Positions 1 through 8,669 of a stretch of DNA of 64,000 nucleotides are shown piece by piece; position 1 is the stretch's first letter; every line of letters starts with the position of its first letter. Source of the stretch: Rubinisphaera margarita (GTDB taxonomy: Bacteria; Planctomycetota; Planctomycetia; Planctomycetales; Planctomycetaceae); contig NZ_JAKFGB010000007.1 in the NCBI RefSeq assembly GCF_022267515.1, positions 124,001 through 188,000 on the forward strand, given 5' to 3'. The position numbers and the translations under genes were made by a program. The notes beneath the pieces were generated by a model. The model ran no database searches and had not been told where the DNA came from. It was given only the letters and a program-made list of their open reading frames with translations.

Positions 1-318
1 CCGCGCTTCCCGTAATTCCGCTTCACCCCGGGACACGTTGCCGGGGACGTTCGGACCATTCCAGTTCGTCACCAGTGGCACCGAAAGCCGCTCACAAAGT
101 TCCGCCACCCACCGCTGGTCGGCTTCGGCATCGCCGCGGACTCCATGGTTGTAGTGAACGGCAATGACATTGAACGAGCACTGCTCCGCAATTGTCGTGA
201 CTCCACGCAAGAGAGCGACGCTGTCGGCTCCTCCCGAGACCCCGACAAGCAGTCTCTCACGCGGCTGGCAAACCGTACCGAGTCGGTCGATCAGATGCTG
301 TTCAAAGGGGTGGAACAT
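1..318 (-). CDS. tilS: tRNA(Ile)-lysidine synthetase, N-terminal part (cut by window edge)
   Basis: Reading the minus strand from an ATG at 318 gives 106 open codons to the window edge, so the gene is partial at its 3' end. Residues 25-33 contain the PP-loop SGGADS (residues 28-33), followed by a strand and the HYNHGVRG segment, the usual TilS pattern. TilS uses ATP to attach lysine to C34 of tRNA-Ile(CAU), turning it into lysidine so that the tRNA reads AUA codons; it acts in the cytosol. Sequence just upstream of the ATG offers no better in-frame start. The visible part covers only the ATP-binding half of the catalytic domain. The PP-loop is shared with other N-type ATP pyrophosphatases, but the spacing and the HxNHG(V/L)R motif favour TilS. 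Confidence 0.85.
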   Translation of the reverse strand, partial: MFHPFEQHLIDRLGTVCQPRERLLVGVSGGADSVALLRGVTTIAEQCSFNVIAVHYNHGVRGDAEADQRWVAELCERLSVPLVTNWNGPNVPGNVSRGEAELREAR

Positions 319-1054
319 GTGAAGCAAGTTCGTGGCTGGTAACGGTCTTCCGCGCACGCGAGGGGCTCAGGCGTCAGTTGATAATACCGGACCAGGCGTT
401 AATATGCAGGTTGGAAATTTCGTCCACTTTTTCCGGGCAGCCGCGTCATGGTCCCGGATCAGGCTGGATATCAACACAATTTATTGGAACTGAGAGGCGT
501 TCGTCAGCCTGAGCGGCAGAAGGAACTGAGTTCGGCGAAATCGAGTTTTCGTCAGGGTTCTGTCGTTCAAGATCGCCCGTGCCGCCTGTTGATGAGATGA
601 CAGGACGGCGGAGTTTGTCCAGTTCAGGATGACTGGAACGGCTGGAATCAAACTGCTGGAAGTGAAAGAGTGATGTTCTATCTTCTGTTCACAATGTTGG
701 GGCTTGGGCTGCTGCTGAGTATTGCACTCCGCGGCGAGCCGCCGGTCGACCAGCCGCGTCAGTCCGTGAGGCGGCCCGACCGTTTTCACGCGACCGATCT
801 GGTCGTCGACTCTCAGCATTCCAGCGACACTGCGCACCCACAGGTTGTCGTCCCGTCCCCTGGCTTTCATCACCGCTCCGGTCACCGCCGAGGCCGTGAG
901 GAATCAGAATTCGCGGTTCGGGCCCCCGGTGCGCCGTCAGGTTTGATCCCTTCACCTTCACTTCTGCGCGGCTCCCTGCGGGCATTCTGCGGAAGCATTT
1001 CCTGAACAGACAAGACAACGATCAGCTGCGGGTCTCCCAGTCGGAGTCATACCG
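319..1054. other. Intergenic region between divergent tilS and rny
   Basis: About 740 bases with no gene I can support firmly. It must hold the divergent promoters of tilS and rny. I see no convincing sigma-70 pair, no tRNA and no strong terminator. One weak reading frame (670-1005, plus strand) is listed separately. Long frames on the minus strand here have low-complexity, arginine- and proline-rich translations typical of non-coding GC-rich sequence. Confidence 0.5.
670..1005 (+). CDS. Possible small membrane protein (weak)
   Basis: An open frame of 111 codons begins GTG-ATG at 670/673, with purine-rich GGAAGTGAAAGAG just before it. The first 20 residues are strongly hydrophobic (MMFYLLFTMLGLGLLLSIAL), as in a membrane anchor or uncleaved signal. 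The remainder is rich in Arg, Pro, Ser and His and looks like translated non-coding sequence. I recognise no family. It lies just upstream of rny on the same strand. It may be a real short anchor peptide, but chance is at least as likely. Confidence 0.2.
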   Translation: MMFYLLFTMLGLGLLLSIALRGEPPVDQPRQSVRRPDRFHATDLVVDSQHSSDTAHPQVVVPSPGFHHRSGHRRGREESEFAVRAPGAPSGLIPSPSLLRGSLRAFCGSIS

Positions 1055-2602
1055 ATGGGAAGTGAAGTGTGGATTGCCGGCGCCGTTGCCCTGGTAATCG
1101 GGGGGATCGTAGGTTACGCCTTCGAGCGGGTTCGGCTGGGAGCAGGCTATCGCTCGAAGGACCAACTGCTTGAAGACGCTCGTCGGGAAGCCGAGACCAT
1201 TCGCAAGAATGGAGAACTCGAAGCCAAAGAAGAAGTCCTGAAGCGACGCGAAGAGCTCGAGAGGGAACTCAATTCTCAGCGAAACGAGCTGCGGGATCTG
1301 GAGCGCAAGCTCGATAAACGCGAAAGCTCGCTCGAAGATCTTCAGGAGGACGTCAGCAAGCGCGAGCGGATGATCGAGTCGATGCAGAACCGACTCACCG
1401 AACGGCTCAAGAACGCCGAACGGAAAGAATCCGAGCTGAGCCGCATCGTCAAGGAAGAGCAGGAAGAGCTTTACAAGATCAGCGGCCTGAAGCGCGAACA
1501 GGCCATCGAACGACTGCTCGACCGACTGCACACCGAACTCCGCAACGAGACCGGCGAAGTCATTCTCAAGCACGAAGCGGAGCTCAAGGAAATCTGCGAC
1601 GCCAAGGCCCGCGAGATTATCGGCATGGCCGTTCAGCGATACGCGTCCGCGCACACCTCGGAGATGACGGTCGCCAGTATCGACATCCCCAGCGACGAAA
1701 TGAAGGGTCGCATCATCGGACGTGAAGGTCGTAACATTCGCACCTTCGAGAAACTGACCGGGGTCGATGTCATCGTCGACGACACGCCTGGCGTGGTCAT
1801 CATTTCGTCCTTCGACAACGTCCGTCGTGAAGTCGGCAAAATGGCGCTGCAACGGCTCATTCAGGATGGCCGCATTCATCCGACACGAATTGAAGAGATC
1901 GTGACCGAGTGCCAGAAGGAAATGGACGAGCGAATCATGCGACTCGGTCAGGAAGCCGCTCAGGAAGCCGGCATCCAGGGTCTGCACGAAAAACTGATTC
2001 AGCTGATGGGCCGACTCAACTTCCGCGTCAGCTACAGCCAGAACGTGCTGCGACACTCGATCGAAGTGGCTCATCTGACCGGCATGATGGCCGAACAACT
2101 CGGACTCGATGGCGTCCTGGCCCGCCGCTGTGGTTTCACGCATGACATCGGAAAAGCAGCCGACCATGAGATGGAAGGGGGACACCCCGCCATCGGAGCC
2201 GATCTGCTCAAACGGTACTCGGAAGGCGAAGAAGTCGTGCACTCCGCGGCCGGTCACCACGACGATATCCGCCCGGAATATATTTACACGGTCCTCGTCG
2301 CGGCCGCCGACGCCATTTCCGCCGCCCGACCAGGCGCACGTCGCGAAACGCTTGAGAAGTACGTCAAACGACTCGAAGAACTCGAAGCGCTGGTTTGCGG
2401 CTTCCCGGGAGTCGAGCAGTGCTACGCCGTCCAGGCCGGTCGCGAAGTGCGGGTGGTTGTCGATCCGCGGGAAGTCAACGATCGTCAGGCAGCCGCTCTA
2501 GCTCGCGACATCGCCAAAGCCGTGGAAGAAAACCTGACCTACCCGGGCGAGGTGAAAGTCGCCGTGATGCGGGAGTCACGCTCGGTCGAATACGCCCGCT
2601 AA
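1055..2602 (+). CDS. rny: Ribonuclease Y
   Basis: This 515-residue protein has the full RNase Y layout: one N-terminal transmembrane helix (about residues 5-25), a long charged coiled coil (about 30-190), a KH RNA-binding domain starting near residue 215 (EMKGRIIGREGRNIRTFE) and an HD domain. The HD signature is seen as RHSIEVAHL near 332 and HDIGK near 363. RNase Y is a membrane-anchored endoribonuclease that starts mRNA decay by cutting single-stranded regions; the HD motif binds the catalytic metals. Its length matches the family norm of about 520 residues. The ATG at 1055 is preceded by a GGAG element. It appears to be transcribed alone, with a 293-base gap before trpE. Confidence 0.97.
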   Translation: MGSEVWIAGAVALVIGGIVGYAFERVRLGAGYRSKDQLLEDARREAETIRKNGELEAKEEVLKRREELERELNSQRNELRDLERKLDKRESSLEDLQEDVSKRERMIESMQNRLTERLKNAERKESELSRIVKEEQEELYKISGLKREQAIERLLDRLHTELRNETGEVILKHEAELKEICDAKAREIIGMAVQRYASAHTSEMTVASIDIPSDEMKGRIIGREGRNIRTFEKLTGVDVIVDDTPGVVIISSFDNVRREVGKMALQRLIQDGRIHPTRIEEIVTECQKEMDERIMRLGQEAAQEAGIQGLHEKLIQLMGRLNFRVSYSQNVLRHSIEVAHLTGMMAEQLGLDGVLARRCGFTHDIGKAADHEMEGGHPAIGADLLKRYSEGEEVVHSAAGHHDDIRPEYIYTVLVAAADAISAARPGARRETLEKYVKRLEELEALVCGFPGVEQCYAVQAGREVRVVVDPREVNDRQAAALARDIAKAVEENLTYPGEVKVAVMRESRSVEYAR

Positions 2603-2895
2603 TCGGCCAGAGGGGCTGAAGTCCGAACTCAGTGGAGAGATCCCTTGTCTCGCCGCTGGAACCACGGGTCTTTCCCGAGAATGCGGGCTGCGAGAGTTAG
2701 CCTGTCCCGCATTCCAAAATCAAAGCCCGGTTGATTGAACCGGGATGGCGCCGCCCCGGGAGGTCGGGCCAACGCGGACATCGGGATTTGTCGGCTGGAT
2801 TTCTTGTCGATTCGCCAGCCTCGGCCGCGGAGCCGCCGGGGTTCCTCTCGGATCTCGAGACAACGATTGAACAGATTCACTTTGATGGCTAAGAA

Positions 2896-4395
2896 ATGAT
2901 CGATCCTCTTCCTGATTTCGAAACGTTTTCCGCGCAGGCCGAAGGCCAGACTCTGGTGCCGGTTTACTGTCAATTGACGGGCGACTCATTGTCTCCGGTC
3001 GAAGCGTTCCGCCGACTTGATAAAGGGGAACATTCGTTTCTGTTCGAAAGCGTCGTCGGTGGCGAGCGAATCGGTCGGTACAGCTTTATCGGCTCCAATC
3101 CGTTCCTTACGATTCAGGCCGCCGGGAACGAGGTCAAGATTTACGAGCAGGGTGCGACGCGTAAACAGACCAGCGACGATCCTCTGGCGCTGCTTGGGGA
3201 ACTGCTCAGCAATTATCGCATGGCTCCCCATCCGCAGTTGCCGCGATTCTGCGGCGGAGCGGTCGGCTACGCCGGCTACGATGTCGTTCGGTATGCGGAA
3301 AACCTGCCAAATGCTCCGGAAGACGACCGTCAGGTCCCCGACATGCTTTTCGGTCTGTATGACCGGATGGTGATCTTCGATCACATCAATAAGACGGTCT
3401 TCGTCGTCGTGCTGGCCGCAGTCGAAAGCGGAGACCTGAAAGCGGCCTACAAAACGGCCGGGAAGACTCTTACCGAGATCTGCTATCAACTCGAACACAA
3501 CCGCAGTCCGGTGCCGCCCGAACAGATTCGCCTCGACGATGCCCGCACCCTGGACTGGAAATCGAACTACACTCAGGACGAGTTCGAAGGAGCGGTCGAA
3601 ACCTGCAAGGAATACATTCGGGCGGGCGATATTTTTCAGGTCGTGCTCAGCCAGCGGCTCGAACTCGAAACCCGGGCCAGCGAACTGGCGATTTACCGGG
3701 CGTTGCGGGTTGTGAACCCCAGTCCGTTCATGTTCCTGGTCAAATCGCCGGAAGTCACTCTGGTCGGCAGTTCGCCTGAAATCATGACGCGAGTCGAACA
3801 TCGCGAGATGACCGTGCGACCATTGGCGGGCACGCGTCCTCGGGGGGCCACCGCCGACGAAGATGTTCGCCTCGAGAAAGAACTGCTCGCCGATCCCAAG
3901 GAACGAGCCGAGCATGTGATGCTCGTTGACCTCGCTCGGAACGATATCGGTCGTGTCGCGGAATACAACTCGATCGAAATCAAGGACATCATGGTTGTCG
4001 AGCGGTACAGCCACGTGATGCACATCACGTCGAACGTGACCGGTCAACTCAAACAGGAGCTGTCCGCTCTCGACGCCCTTCGCGCCGCCTTGCCAGCCGG
4101 AACCGTATCGGGGGCTCCCAAAGTCCGGGCGATGGAGATTATCGACGAACTGGAACGGCACCGTCGCGGGCCTTATGCAGGCGCCGTCGGATATATCGAC
4201 TTCACAGGCGACATGGATACCTGTATTGCCTTGCGGACACTGGTCAAGCAGGGCAAAAAAGTGTACGTTCAGGCAGGTGCGGGCCTCGTCGCGGACAGTG
4301 TTCCAGCGACCGAATACGAAGAAACATTGAACAAGGCGAAAGGTCTGCTCAAGGCGATCGCCGTCGCTCATTATCAGTTGAGTGACCACGAGTGA
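2896..4395 (+). CDS. trpE: Anthranilate synthase component I
   Basis: The 499-residue product has an N-terminal TrpE domain with FLFESVVGGERIGRYSFIG, which forms the tryptophan-feedback pocket in relatives, and a C-terminal chorismate-binding domain with LAGTRPRGATADED, the ERAEHVMLVDLARND segment and the AGAGLVADSVPATEYEET tail. It converts chorismate to anthranilate, using ammonia supplied by TrpG, in the first step of tryptophan synthesis. A separate trpG is not in this window. The RGA-type motif and feedback residues favour TrpE over PabB or isochorismate synthase. The ATG at 2896 fits the family N terminus. The 293-base leader from 2603 shows no leader peptide with clustered Trp codons that I could recognise. 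Confidence 0.95.
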   Translation: MIDPLPDFETFSAQAEGQTLVPVYCQLTGDSLSPVEAFRRLDKGEHSFLFESVVGGERIGRYSFIGSNPFLTIQAAGNEVKIYEQGATRKQTSDDPLALLGELLSNYRMAPHPQLPRFCGGAVGYAGYDVVRYAENLPNAPEDDRQVPDMLFGLYDRMVIFDHINKTVFVVVLAAVESGDLKAAYKTAGKTLTEICYQLEHNRSPVPPEQIRLDDARTLDWKSNYTQDEFEGAVETCKEYIRAGDIFQVVLSQRLELETRASELAIYRALRVVNPSPFMFLVKSPEVTLVGSSPEIMTRVEHREMTVRPLAGTRPRGATADEDVRLEKELLADPKERAEHVMLVDLARNDIGRVAEYNSIEIKDIMVVERYSHVMHITSNVTGQLKQELSALDALRAALPAGTVSGAPKVRAMEIIDELERHRRGPYAGAVGYIDFTGDMDTCIALRTLVKQGKKVYVQAGAGLVADSVPATEYEETLNKAKGLLKAIAVAHYQLSDHE

Positions 4396-4437
4396 TCGCG
4401 GCCGGAGATCCCGAATCTCCAATGACCCGATTCCCCA

Positions 4438-5163
4438 ATGTCGAGGAGCCGAGCAGTGCCTGAGCTTCGAACTCTCATTGTCGCAGTCATCATCTGTGCA
4501 GGAGTGGTCTCGCCCGTTGGAGCGGCCGATCCACCGATCCGCTTTGGTCCCTGGAAGGTCCTCTATCGCGGGTCGCCGAAGTCGTCCATCTCTCAGCTGT
4601 CCGACGACAAATTTCCCTTCCAGCCACTGGATCAGTTCACGATCACCGGAGAGATGGCGACCGATCCGTTCCGGCTGAATCAGGTTCAGGTCGATGGCAC
4701 CTGGGCCGTCACACGGGGAGCCCTGCACCAGGCCAACGGACGCTCTGCGGCCATCAAGCTGGGCCGTGCCGAGGACTTCGAGCTCGAAATGGGCATCAAC
4801 GCCGAAGGCGAAGGCGGCTGGTTTCTGCTCTACGGCTACAACGACGGTCAGGGACACGGACTCTACAACGTGACACTCAAAACGAGTGGAAGCCCGTGGT
4901 TCGTCAGCCAGTTTGCCCGCGGGTTCGGACTGGAAGGCACCGATCAGGAAATCGCCCGGTACGAATGTCGCGGCGACGAACCCTTTCTAGTTCGGGTTGC
5001 CGGCGGGAAGTTGACGGCTTCAATCAGTCGTCGCACACTGGTAGAAGATCTGGAGCTTCCGGACTACGAAGCGGGCGACATCATCCTCGGCACGTATGAC
5101 ACCAAATACGGCCCCAAACCGATCAAAATTTACGGCATCCGCCTGCGGGAACCGCGCGAGTAA
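4438..5163 (+). CDS. Secreted DUF1080-like (LamG/jelly-roll) protein
   Basis: The 241-residue product opens with a Sec signal peptide (hydrophobic LIVAVIICAGVVSPVGAA at about residues 13-30), so it is exported. The mature part resembles the 3-keto-disaccharide hydrolase/DUF1080 jelly-roll fold: a WAVTRGALHQANGRSAAI strand pattern, EMGINAEGEGGWFLLYGYND in the middle and an IYGIRLREP ending. In planctomycetes such domains are abundant and linked to carbohydrate binding or cleavage, but the substrate cannot be read here. It starts 42 bases after trpE and ends 4 bases before hemW, so it may be cotranscribed with them. ATG 4438 is used; a GTG at 4456 would also keep the signal peptide. Confidence 0.6.
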   Translation: MSRSRAVPELRTLIVAVIICAGVVSPVGAADPPIRFGPWKVLYRGSPKSSISQLSDDKFPFQPLDQFTITGEMATDPFRLNQVQVDGTWAVTRGALHQANGRSAAIKLGRAEDFELEMGINAEGEGGWFLLYGYNDGQGHGLYNVTLKTSGSPWFVSQFARGFGLEGTDQEIARYECRGDEPFLVRVAGGKLTASISRRTLVEDLELPDYEAGDIILGTYDTKYGPKPIKIYGIRLREPRE

Positions 5164-5167
5164 ATCT

Positions 5168-6355
5168 TTGTCTCTCAGTCCATCAAGACAACCGGCCGAG
5201 TCGCCAATCCGCAACAACTGGCCGGAACCTCGGGCGGCGTATATTCACGTGCCGTTCTGCCGCCATCGTTGCGGCTACTGTGATTTTTCGATCATCGCCG
5301 GACGGAACGACCTGGTTCCCCGATATCTCGCTGCCTTGCGGCGGGAGATTGAAACCGGCCCCTGGCTGCCCACTCGGCCGCACCGGGTCGAGACGCTTTA
5401 CATCGGCGGCGGAACCCCCACCCTGCTTTCCGCTGCGGAACTCCGGGAACTGCTGACAATTCTGGACGAACGGTTCGAACGGACTCCGACAACAGAATAC
5501 ACGATCGAAGCCAATCCGGATGGACTTACCGTGGAGAAGATGAGGCTGCTGCGTGAGTTCGGGGTCAATCGAATCAGTCTGGGCGTGCAAACCTTTTTCG
5601 ATGATCAACTCGTCCAGCTTGAGCGGACCCATTCGGCAGCCGAGACGGTTGAAGCCATCCAGGCCGTTCGCCGTCATTTCGAGAATTACTCGATTGACCT
5701 GATCTTCGCCCTGCCCGGCCAGACGCTCGAGCAGTGGGAGCAGATTCTCACCAACGCGATGCAGTACGAGCCGCCTCACATTTCAACTTACGCCCTGACC
5801 TTTGAAAAAGGGACCCGCTTCTGGGGCGACCGCGACAAAGGACTTCTGCAGCAGACTGACACCGGCATTGAAGTCGAGATGTACCGATTTGCTGCGAAAT
5901 TCCTGCAGGAACACGGGTACCGGCACTATGAAGTCTCCAACTTTGCCAAAGCAGGGAACGAATCGCGGCACAACGCCACTTACTGGTCTGGACGTCCATT
6001 CGTGGCGTTCGGACCGGGCGCCGCGTCGTTCGTAAACGGACGGCGGCAGACAAATCATCGCAGCGCATTCACCTGGATGAAACGCCTCGAAACCGGCGAG
6101 TCTCCCATCGCCTCAACTGATGAGCTCACCCCGGAAGAGCGAGCCCGGGAACTGCTCGCGGTCGGCCTCCGTCAGCGGGACGGCATTCCGTTCCGCCCGA
6201 TTCGAGAAATGACCGGATACGACGTTTTCGACCTTTGTCGCGATGAATTGGCTCAACTGGCGGCCCGGAACTGGATCGGTTTCGACGCCGAACGGGTCTG
6301 GATCACGCCGGAAGGACTGCTCTTCGCCGACGAAATCGCCGCGGAACTGATCTGA
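5168..6355 (+). CDS. hemW: Radical SAM haem chaperone HemW-like protein
   Basis: The protein has the radical-SAM cluster motif C31-x3-C35-x2-C38 within HVPFCRHRCGYCDF and the YIGGGTPTLL segment that follows it in HemW. It also has SLGVQTFFDDQL, the IDLIFALPGQT strand and a C-terminal HemW domain ending in LTPEGLLFADEI. The family was long mislabelled as oxygen-independent coproporphyrinogen III oxidase; HemW members bind haem and load it into respiratory enzymes. The frame is open back to 5096, inside the preceding gene. I place the start at the TTG at 5168, just after that gene's stop, because the upstream residues look like frame-shadow and the conserved domain begins about 20 residues further on. 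Expected product is 395 residues. Confidence 0.88.
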   Translation: MSLSPSRQPAESPIRNNWPEPRAAYIHVPFCRHRCGYCDFSIIAGRNDLVPRYLAALRREIETGPWLPTRPHRVETLYIGGGTPTLLSAAELRELLTILDERFERTPTTEYTIEANPDGLTVEKMRLLREFGVNRISLGVQTFFDDQLVQLERTHSAAETVEAIQAVRRHFENYSIDLIFALPGQTLEQWEQILTNAMQYEPPHISTYALTFEKGTRFWGDRDKGLLQQTDTGIEVEMYRFAAKFLQEHGYRHYEVSNFAKAGNESRHNATYWSGRPFVAFGPGAASFVNGRRQTNHRSAFTWMKRLETGESPIASTDELTPEERARELLAVGLRQRDGIPFRPIREMTGYDVFDLCRDELAQLAARNWIGFDAERVWITPEGLLFADEIAAELI

Positions 6356-6361
6356 TCGCTC

Positions 6362-6390
6362 CTTCCGTTCAGCAATTCTTCCGGTATAAT
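6362..6390 (+). promoter_or_regulatory. Candidate promoter for rimO
   Basis: A perfect -10 hexamer TATAAT lies at 6385-6390 in the 80-base gap before rimO. The -35 position (about 6362-6367, CTTCCG) matches the consensus poorly. Transcription would begin near 6397, leaving a leader of about 40 bases. The call rests mainly on the -10 box. Confidence 0.35.
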
Positions 6391-6435
6391 GGCCCGTTTT
6401 AACGCCCTGTTCCGCTTCACCAGCATGAAATCGCT

Positions 6436-7845
6436 ATGAGCCAGCTGCCAATTCTCGATTTGACCGCCCCTGCCGCATCTCCCTCTGCTCCCGAGAGCAG
6501 TGGCGTGAAGGGGCGTTACGCCTTTGTTTCGTTGGGGTGCCCGAAAAATCTCGTTGACAGCGAGAAGATGCTCGGTTCACTGGCTGTGGAAGGCTATGCG
6601 TTGACTTCGGAAGCCGAAGGCAGCGACTTCGTGATCGTCAACACCTGTGGATTCATCGACAGCTCGCGGCAGGAATCGTTTGGCGTCATCGAGGAGATGC
6701 TCGACCTGAAGCGACAGGGAAAAACGAACGGCGTGATTGTGGCCGGTTGTCTGCCGGAGCGAATCGGCGGAGATCTGCGGGAACGTCTGCCGGAAATCGA
6801 CCACGTCGTCGGGGTCTTCGGACGCGATGAAATCACCAAAGTCGCCGATCGAATCATTGGCAATCAGCGGGAACAGGTCGACATCTTCCGCCCCGCTCCG
6901 ATCCGTGCTCTCGACGACCGCGCCCGACTCCGAATCACGCCCCAGCATTTCGCCTATCTCAAGATCTCCGAAGGTTGCAACCGGACCTGCACCTTCTGTT
7001 CGATCCCGAAGATGCGTGGCAAGCACGTGACCAAGCCGATCGAGGAGATTATCGCCGAGGCCAAAGAACTGGCCGCCGATGGCGTCCGCGAGCTGATTCT
7101 CGTGGCTCAGGACACGACGTATTACGGCATGGACCTTTATGGCGAAGTTCGCCTGCGGGATCTGCTGGAAGAACTGGAACAGGTTGAGGGGATCGACTGG
7201 ATCCGCCTGATGTACCTGTATCCGGTCAACTTTACCGATGCTCTGATCGACAAGATCGCCACGTCAAACAAGATTCTGCCATACCTCGACATGCCATTGC
7301 AGCACATCAACAGCCGGGTACTCAAGCGGATGCAGCGGCGGGTCGACCGAGAGCGAACAATCGAACTGGTCGAGAAACTCCGCGAGCGGATTCCGAACCT
7401 TGTGCTGCGAACGACGTTCGTCGTCGGCTTCCCGGGCGAAACCGAGGAGCAGTTCGAAGAGCTCCGCGCATTCGTGAAGGAAACTCGTTTTCAGCGAATG
7501 GGCGTCTTTCCGTACTCGCTCGAACCGGGGACTCCCGCCGAGAAGCTCGATGGTCACTTGCCCGAAGAGGTCAAACAGCAGCGGGTCGACACCCTGATGG
7601 CGGACCAGCAGGAGATCGCCTTTGAGTTTGGTGAATCGCTGGTCGGCTACGAACTCGACGTGCTCCTCGATGAAGAAATCGAGCCGGGTCTCTGGCAGGG
7701 CCGGTGTTTCGCCGACGCTCCGGAGATTGATGGTAACGTTTACGTGCAGGGCGAAGGGTTGAAGGTTGGCGAATTCGTCCCCGTCGAAATCGTCGACTCC
7801 CAGGACTACGATCTCGTCGGCGTCGCCAGCGAAGACGAAGAGTAA
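6436..7845 (+). CDS. rimO: Ribosomal protein S12 methylthiotransferase
   Basis: The 469-residue product has three parts. The N-terminal MTTase domain carries three cluster cysteines (SLGCPKNLVDSE, VNTCGFID, VAGCLPE). The radical-SAM domain has C181-x3-C185-x2-C188 (CNRTCTFCSIP). The C-terminal TRAM domain covers about the last 65 residues. RimO adds a methylthio group to the conserved aspartate of ribosomal protein S12 using two SAM and a sulfur source. The SLGCPKNLVDSE motif and SIPKMRG after the cluster identify RimO rather than MiaB. About 28 extra residues precede the MTTase domain, so a later start is possible, but the ATG at 6436 is the first good in-frame start after the candidate promoter. 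Confidence 0.95.
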   Translation: MSQLPILDLTAPAASPSAPESSGVKGRYAFVSLGCPKNLVDSEKMLGSLAVEGYALTSEAEGSDFVIVNTCGFIDSSRQESFGVIEEMLDLKRQGKTNGVIVAGCLPERIGGDLRERLPEIDHVVGVFGRDEITKVADRIIGNQREQVDIFRPAPIRALDDRARLRITPQHFAYLKISEGCNRTCTFCSIPKMRGKHVTKPIEEIIAEAKELAADGVRELILVAQDTTYYGMDLYGEVRLRDLLEELEQVEGIDWIRLMYLYPVNFTDALIDKIATSNKILPYLDMPLQHINSRVLKRMQRRVDRERTIELVEKLRERIPNLVLRTTFVVGFPGETEEQFEELRAFVKETRFQRMGVFPYSLEPGTPAEKLDGHLPEEVKQQRVDTLMADQQEIAFEFGESLVGYELDVLLDEEIEPGLWQGRCFADAPEIDGNVYVQGEGLKVGEFVPVEIVDSQDYDLVGVASEDEE

Positions 7846-7854
7846 TTCCGGAAC

Positions 7855-7880
7855 GGGTGCATGCCCGCGCTTGAGTGGGC
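7855..7880. repeat. Short imperfect palindromic repeat
   Basis: Ten bases after the rimO stop, GGGTGCATGCCCGCGCTTG runs into AGTGGGC, an imperfect inverted repeat. It is closely similar to the sequence at 42881-42910, which also begins just after a stop codon on the plus strand and contains a perfect CATGCCCACG/CGTGGGCATG palindrome. The rest of the 233-base gap to pgsA shows no gene. It may act as a transcript 3'-end structure or be a dispersed extragenic repeat. Confidence 0.45.
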
Positions 7881-8078
7881 AGACGATCCAAAGCACGAAT
7901 TCACTCTGCGGGAAGTCGATCGAGGCATCCTTGCCCCGAAGGATCGACTCGCGAACAGTCACCGCCCTCGGATCGGTGATGCAGGACACACTCCCTGCAG
8001 CTTTCGTTTTTTCGGAACGCATGTTGCAGTCTGTCGGACAGTAAAACCAGACTTCACCTCTGACTGAGAACGACACCC

Positions 8079-8648
8079 ATGCTGAATTCCCCCAATCTTG
8101 TCTGCCTGACGCGCCTCGCCCTCGCATTCGTCGTCTTTGCGATGATTCAGCTGACCGACTGGTGGATTGCCACGACCGTCGTCTTCGTCATCGCCGTCGC
8201 CACCGATGCTCTCGATGGTTACCTCGCCCGCAAATACAATCTTGTGACGGTCTTCGGTCGCATTCTCGATCCAATGGTCGACAAGATCATCATCTGCGGC
8301 TCGTTCATTTTTCTGCAGCAGATCGCAGATTCCGGCATCAATGCCTGGATCACATTGATCATCGTCGTCCGTGAGATTTACATTACGAGTCTCCGCGGAT
8401 TCTTCGAGCAGGAAGGGATCGACTTCTCGGCCAAGATGAGCGGCAAGCTCAAAATGGTTCTGCAGTCAGCCGCGATTCCGGCCAGCATGCTCAGTCTGCT
8501 ACCATCGCTCGCGGACTCCGGCACGTTCCTGCTGATTCGTGACGGGCTCATCTGGGCCACAGTTGCCATCACCATTTACAGCGGAATCGAATACACGTTC
8601 CGTGGCGTGAAGCTGTATCGCGAGAAGCATTCCAGCGACGCAATCTGA
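8079..8648 (+). CDS. pgsA: CDP-diacylglycerol-glycerol-3-phosphate 3-phosphatidyltransferase
   Basis: The 189-residue membrane protein carries the CDP-alcohol phosphotransferase motif DG-x2-AR-x8-G-x3-D-x3-D, seen as DGYLARKYNLVTVFGRILD with the last Asp in PMVDK (about residues 42-71). Several hydrophobic helices surround it. PgsA joins CDP-diacylglycerol and glycerol-3-phosphate to give phosphatidylglycerol phosphate, the committed step to phosphatidylglycerol, in the inner membrane. Length is normal for the family. Other CDP-alcohol transferases share the motif, but size and the segment REIYITSLRGFFEQEG fit PgsA best. It ends 21 bases before the convergent asnB stop. Confidence 0.88.
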   Translation: MLNSPNLVCLTRLALAFVVFAMIQLTDWWIATTVVFVIAVATDALDGYLARKYNLVTVFGRILDPMVDKIIICGSFIFLQQIADSGINAWITLIIVVREIYITSLRGFFEQEGIDFSAKMSGKLKMVLQSAAIPASMLSLLPSLADSGTFLLIRDGLIWATVAITIYSGIEYTFRGVKLYREKHSSDAI

Positions 8649-8669
8649 AAAAAGGCGCGTGTAGATGCA

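Noticed and set aside
481..885. 134-codon minus-strand frame in the tilS-rny gap
   Set aside because: No ribosome-binding site or motif; the translation looks like non-coding sequence.
1022..2260. 412-codon open frame on the minus strand
   Set aside because: Antisense to rny, whose KH and HD domains are unmistakable.
2986..4857. 623-codon open frame on the minus strand
   Set aside because: It lies opposite trpE and the next gene; its translation is rich in Arg, His, Phe and Asp as expected of an antisense frame in GC-rich coding DNA, with no motif.
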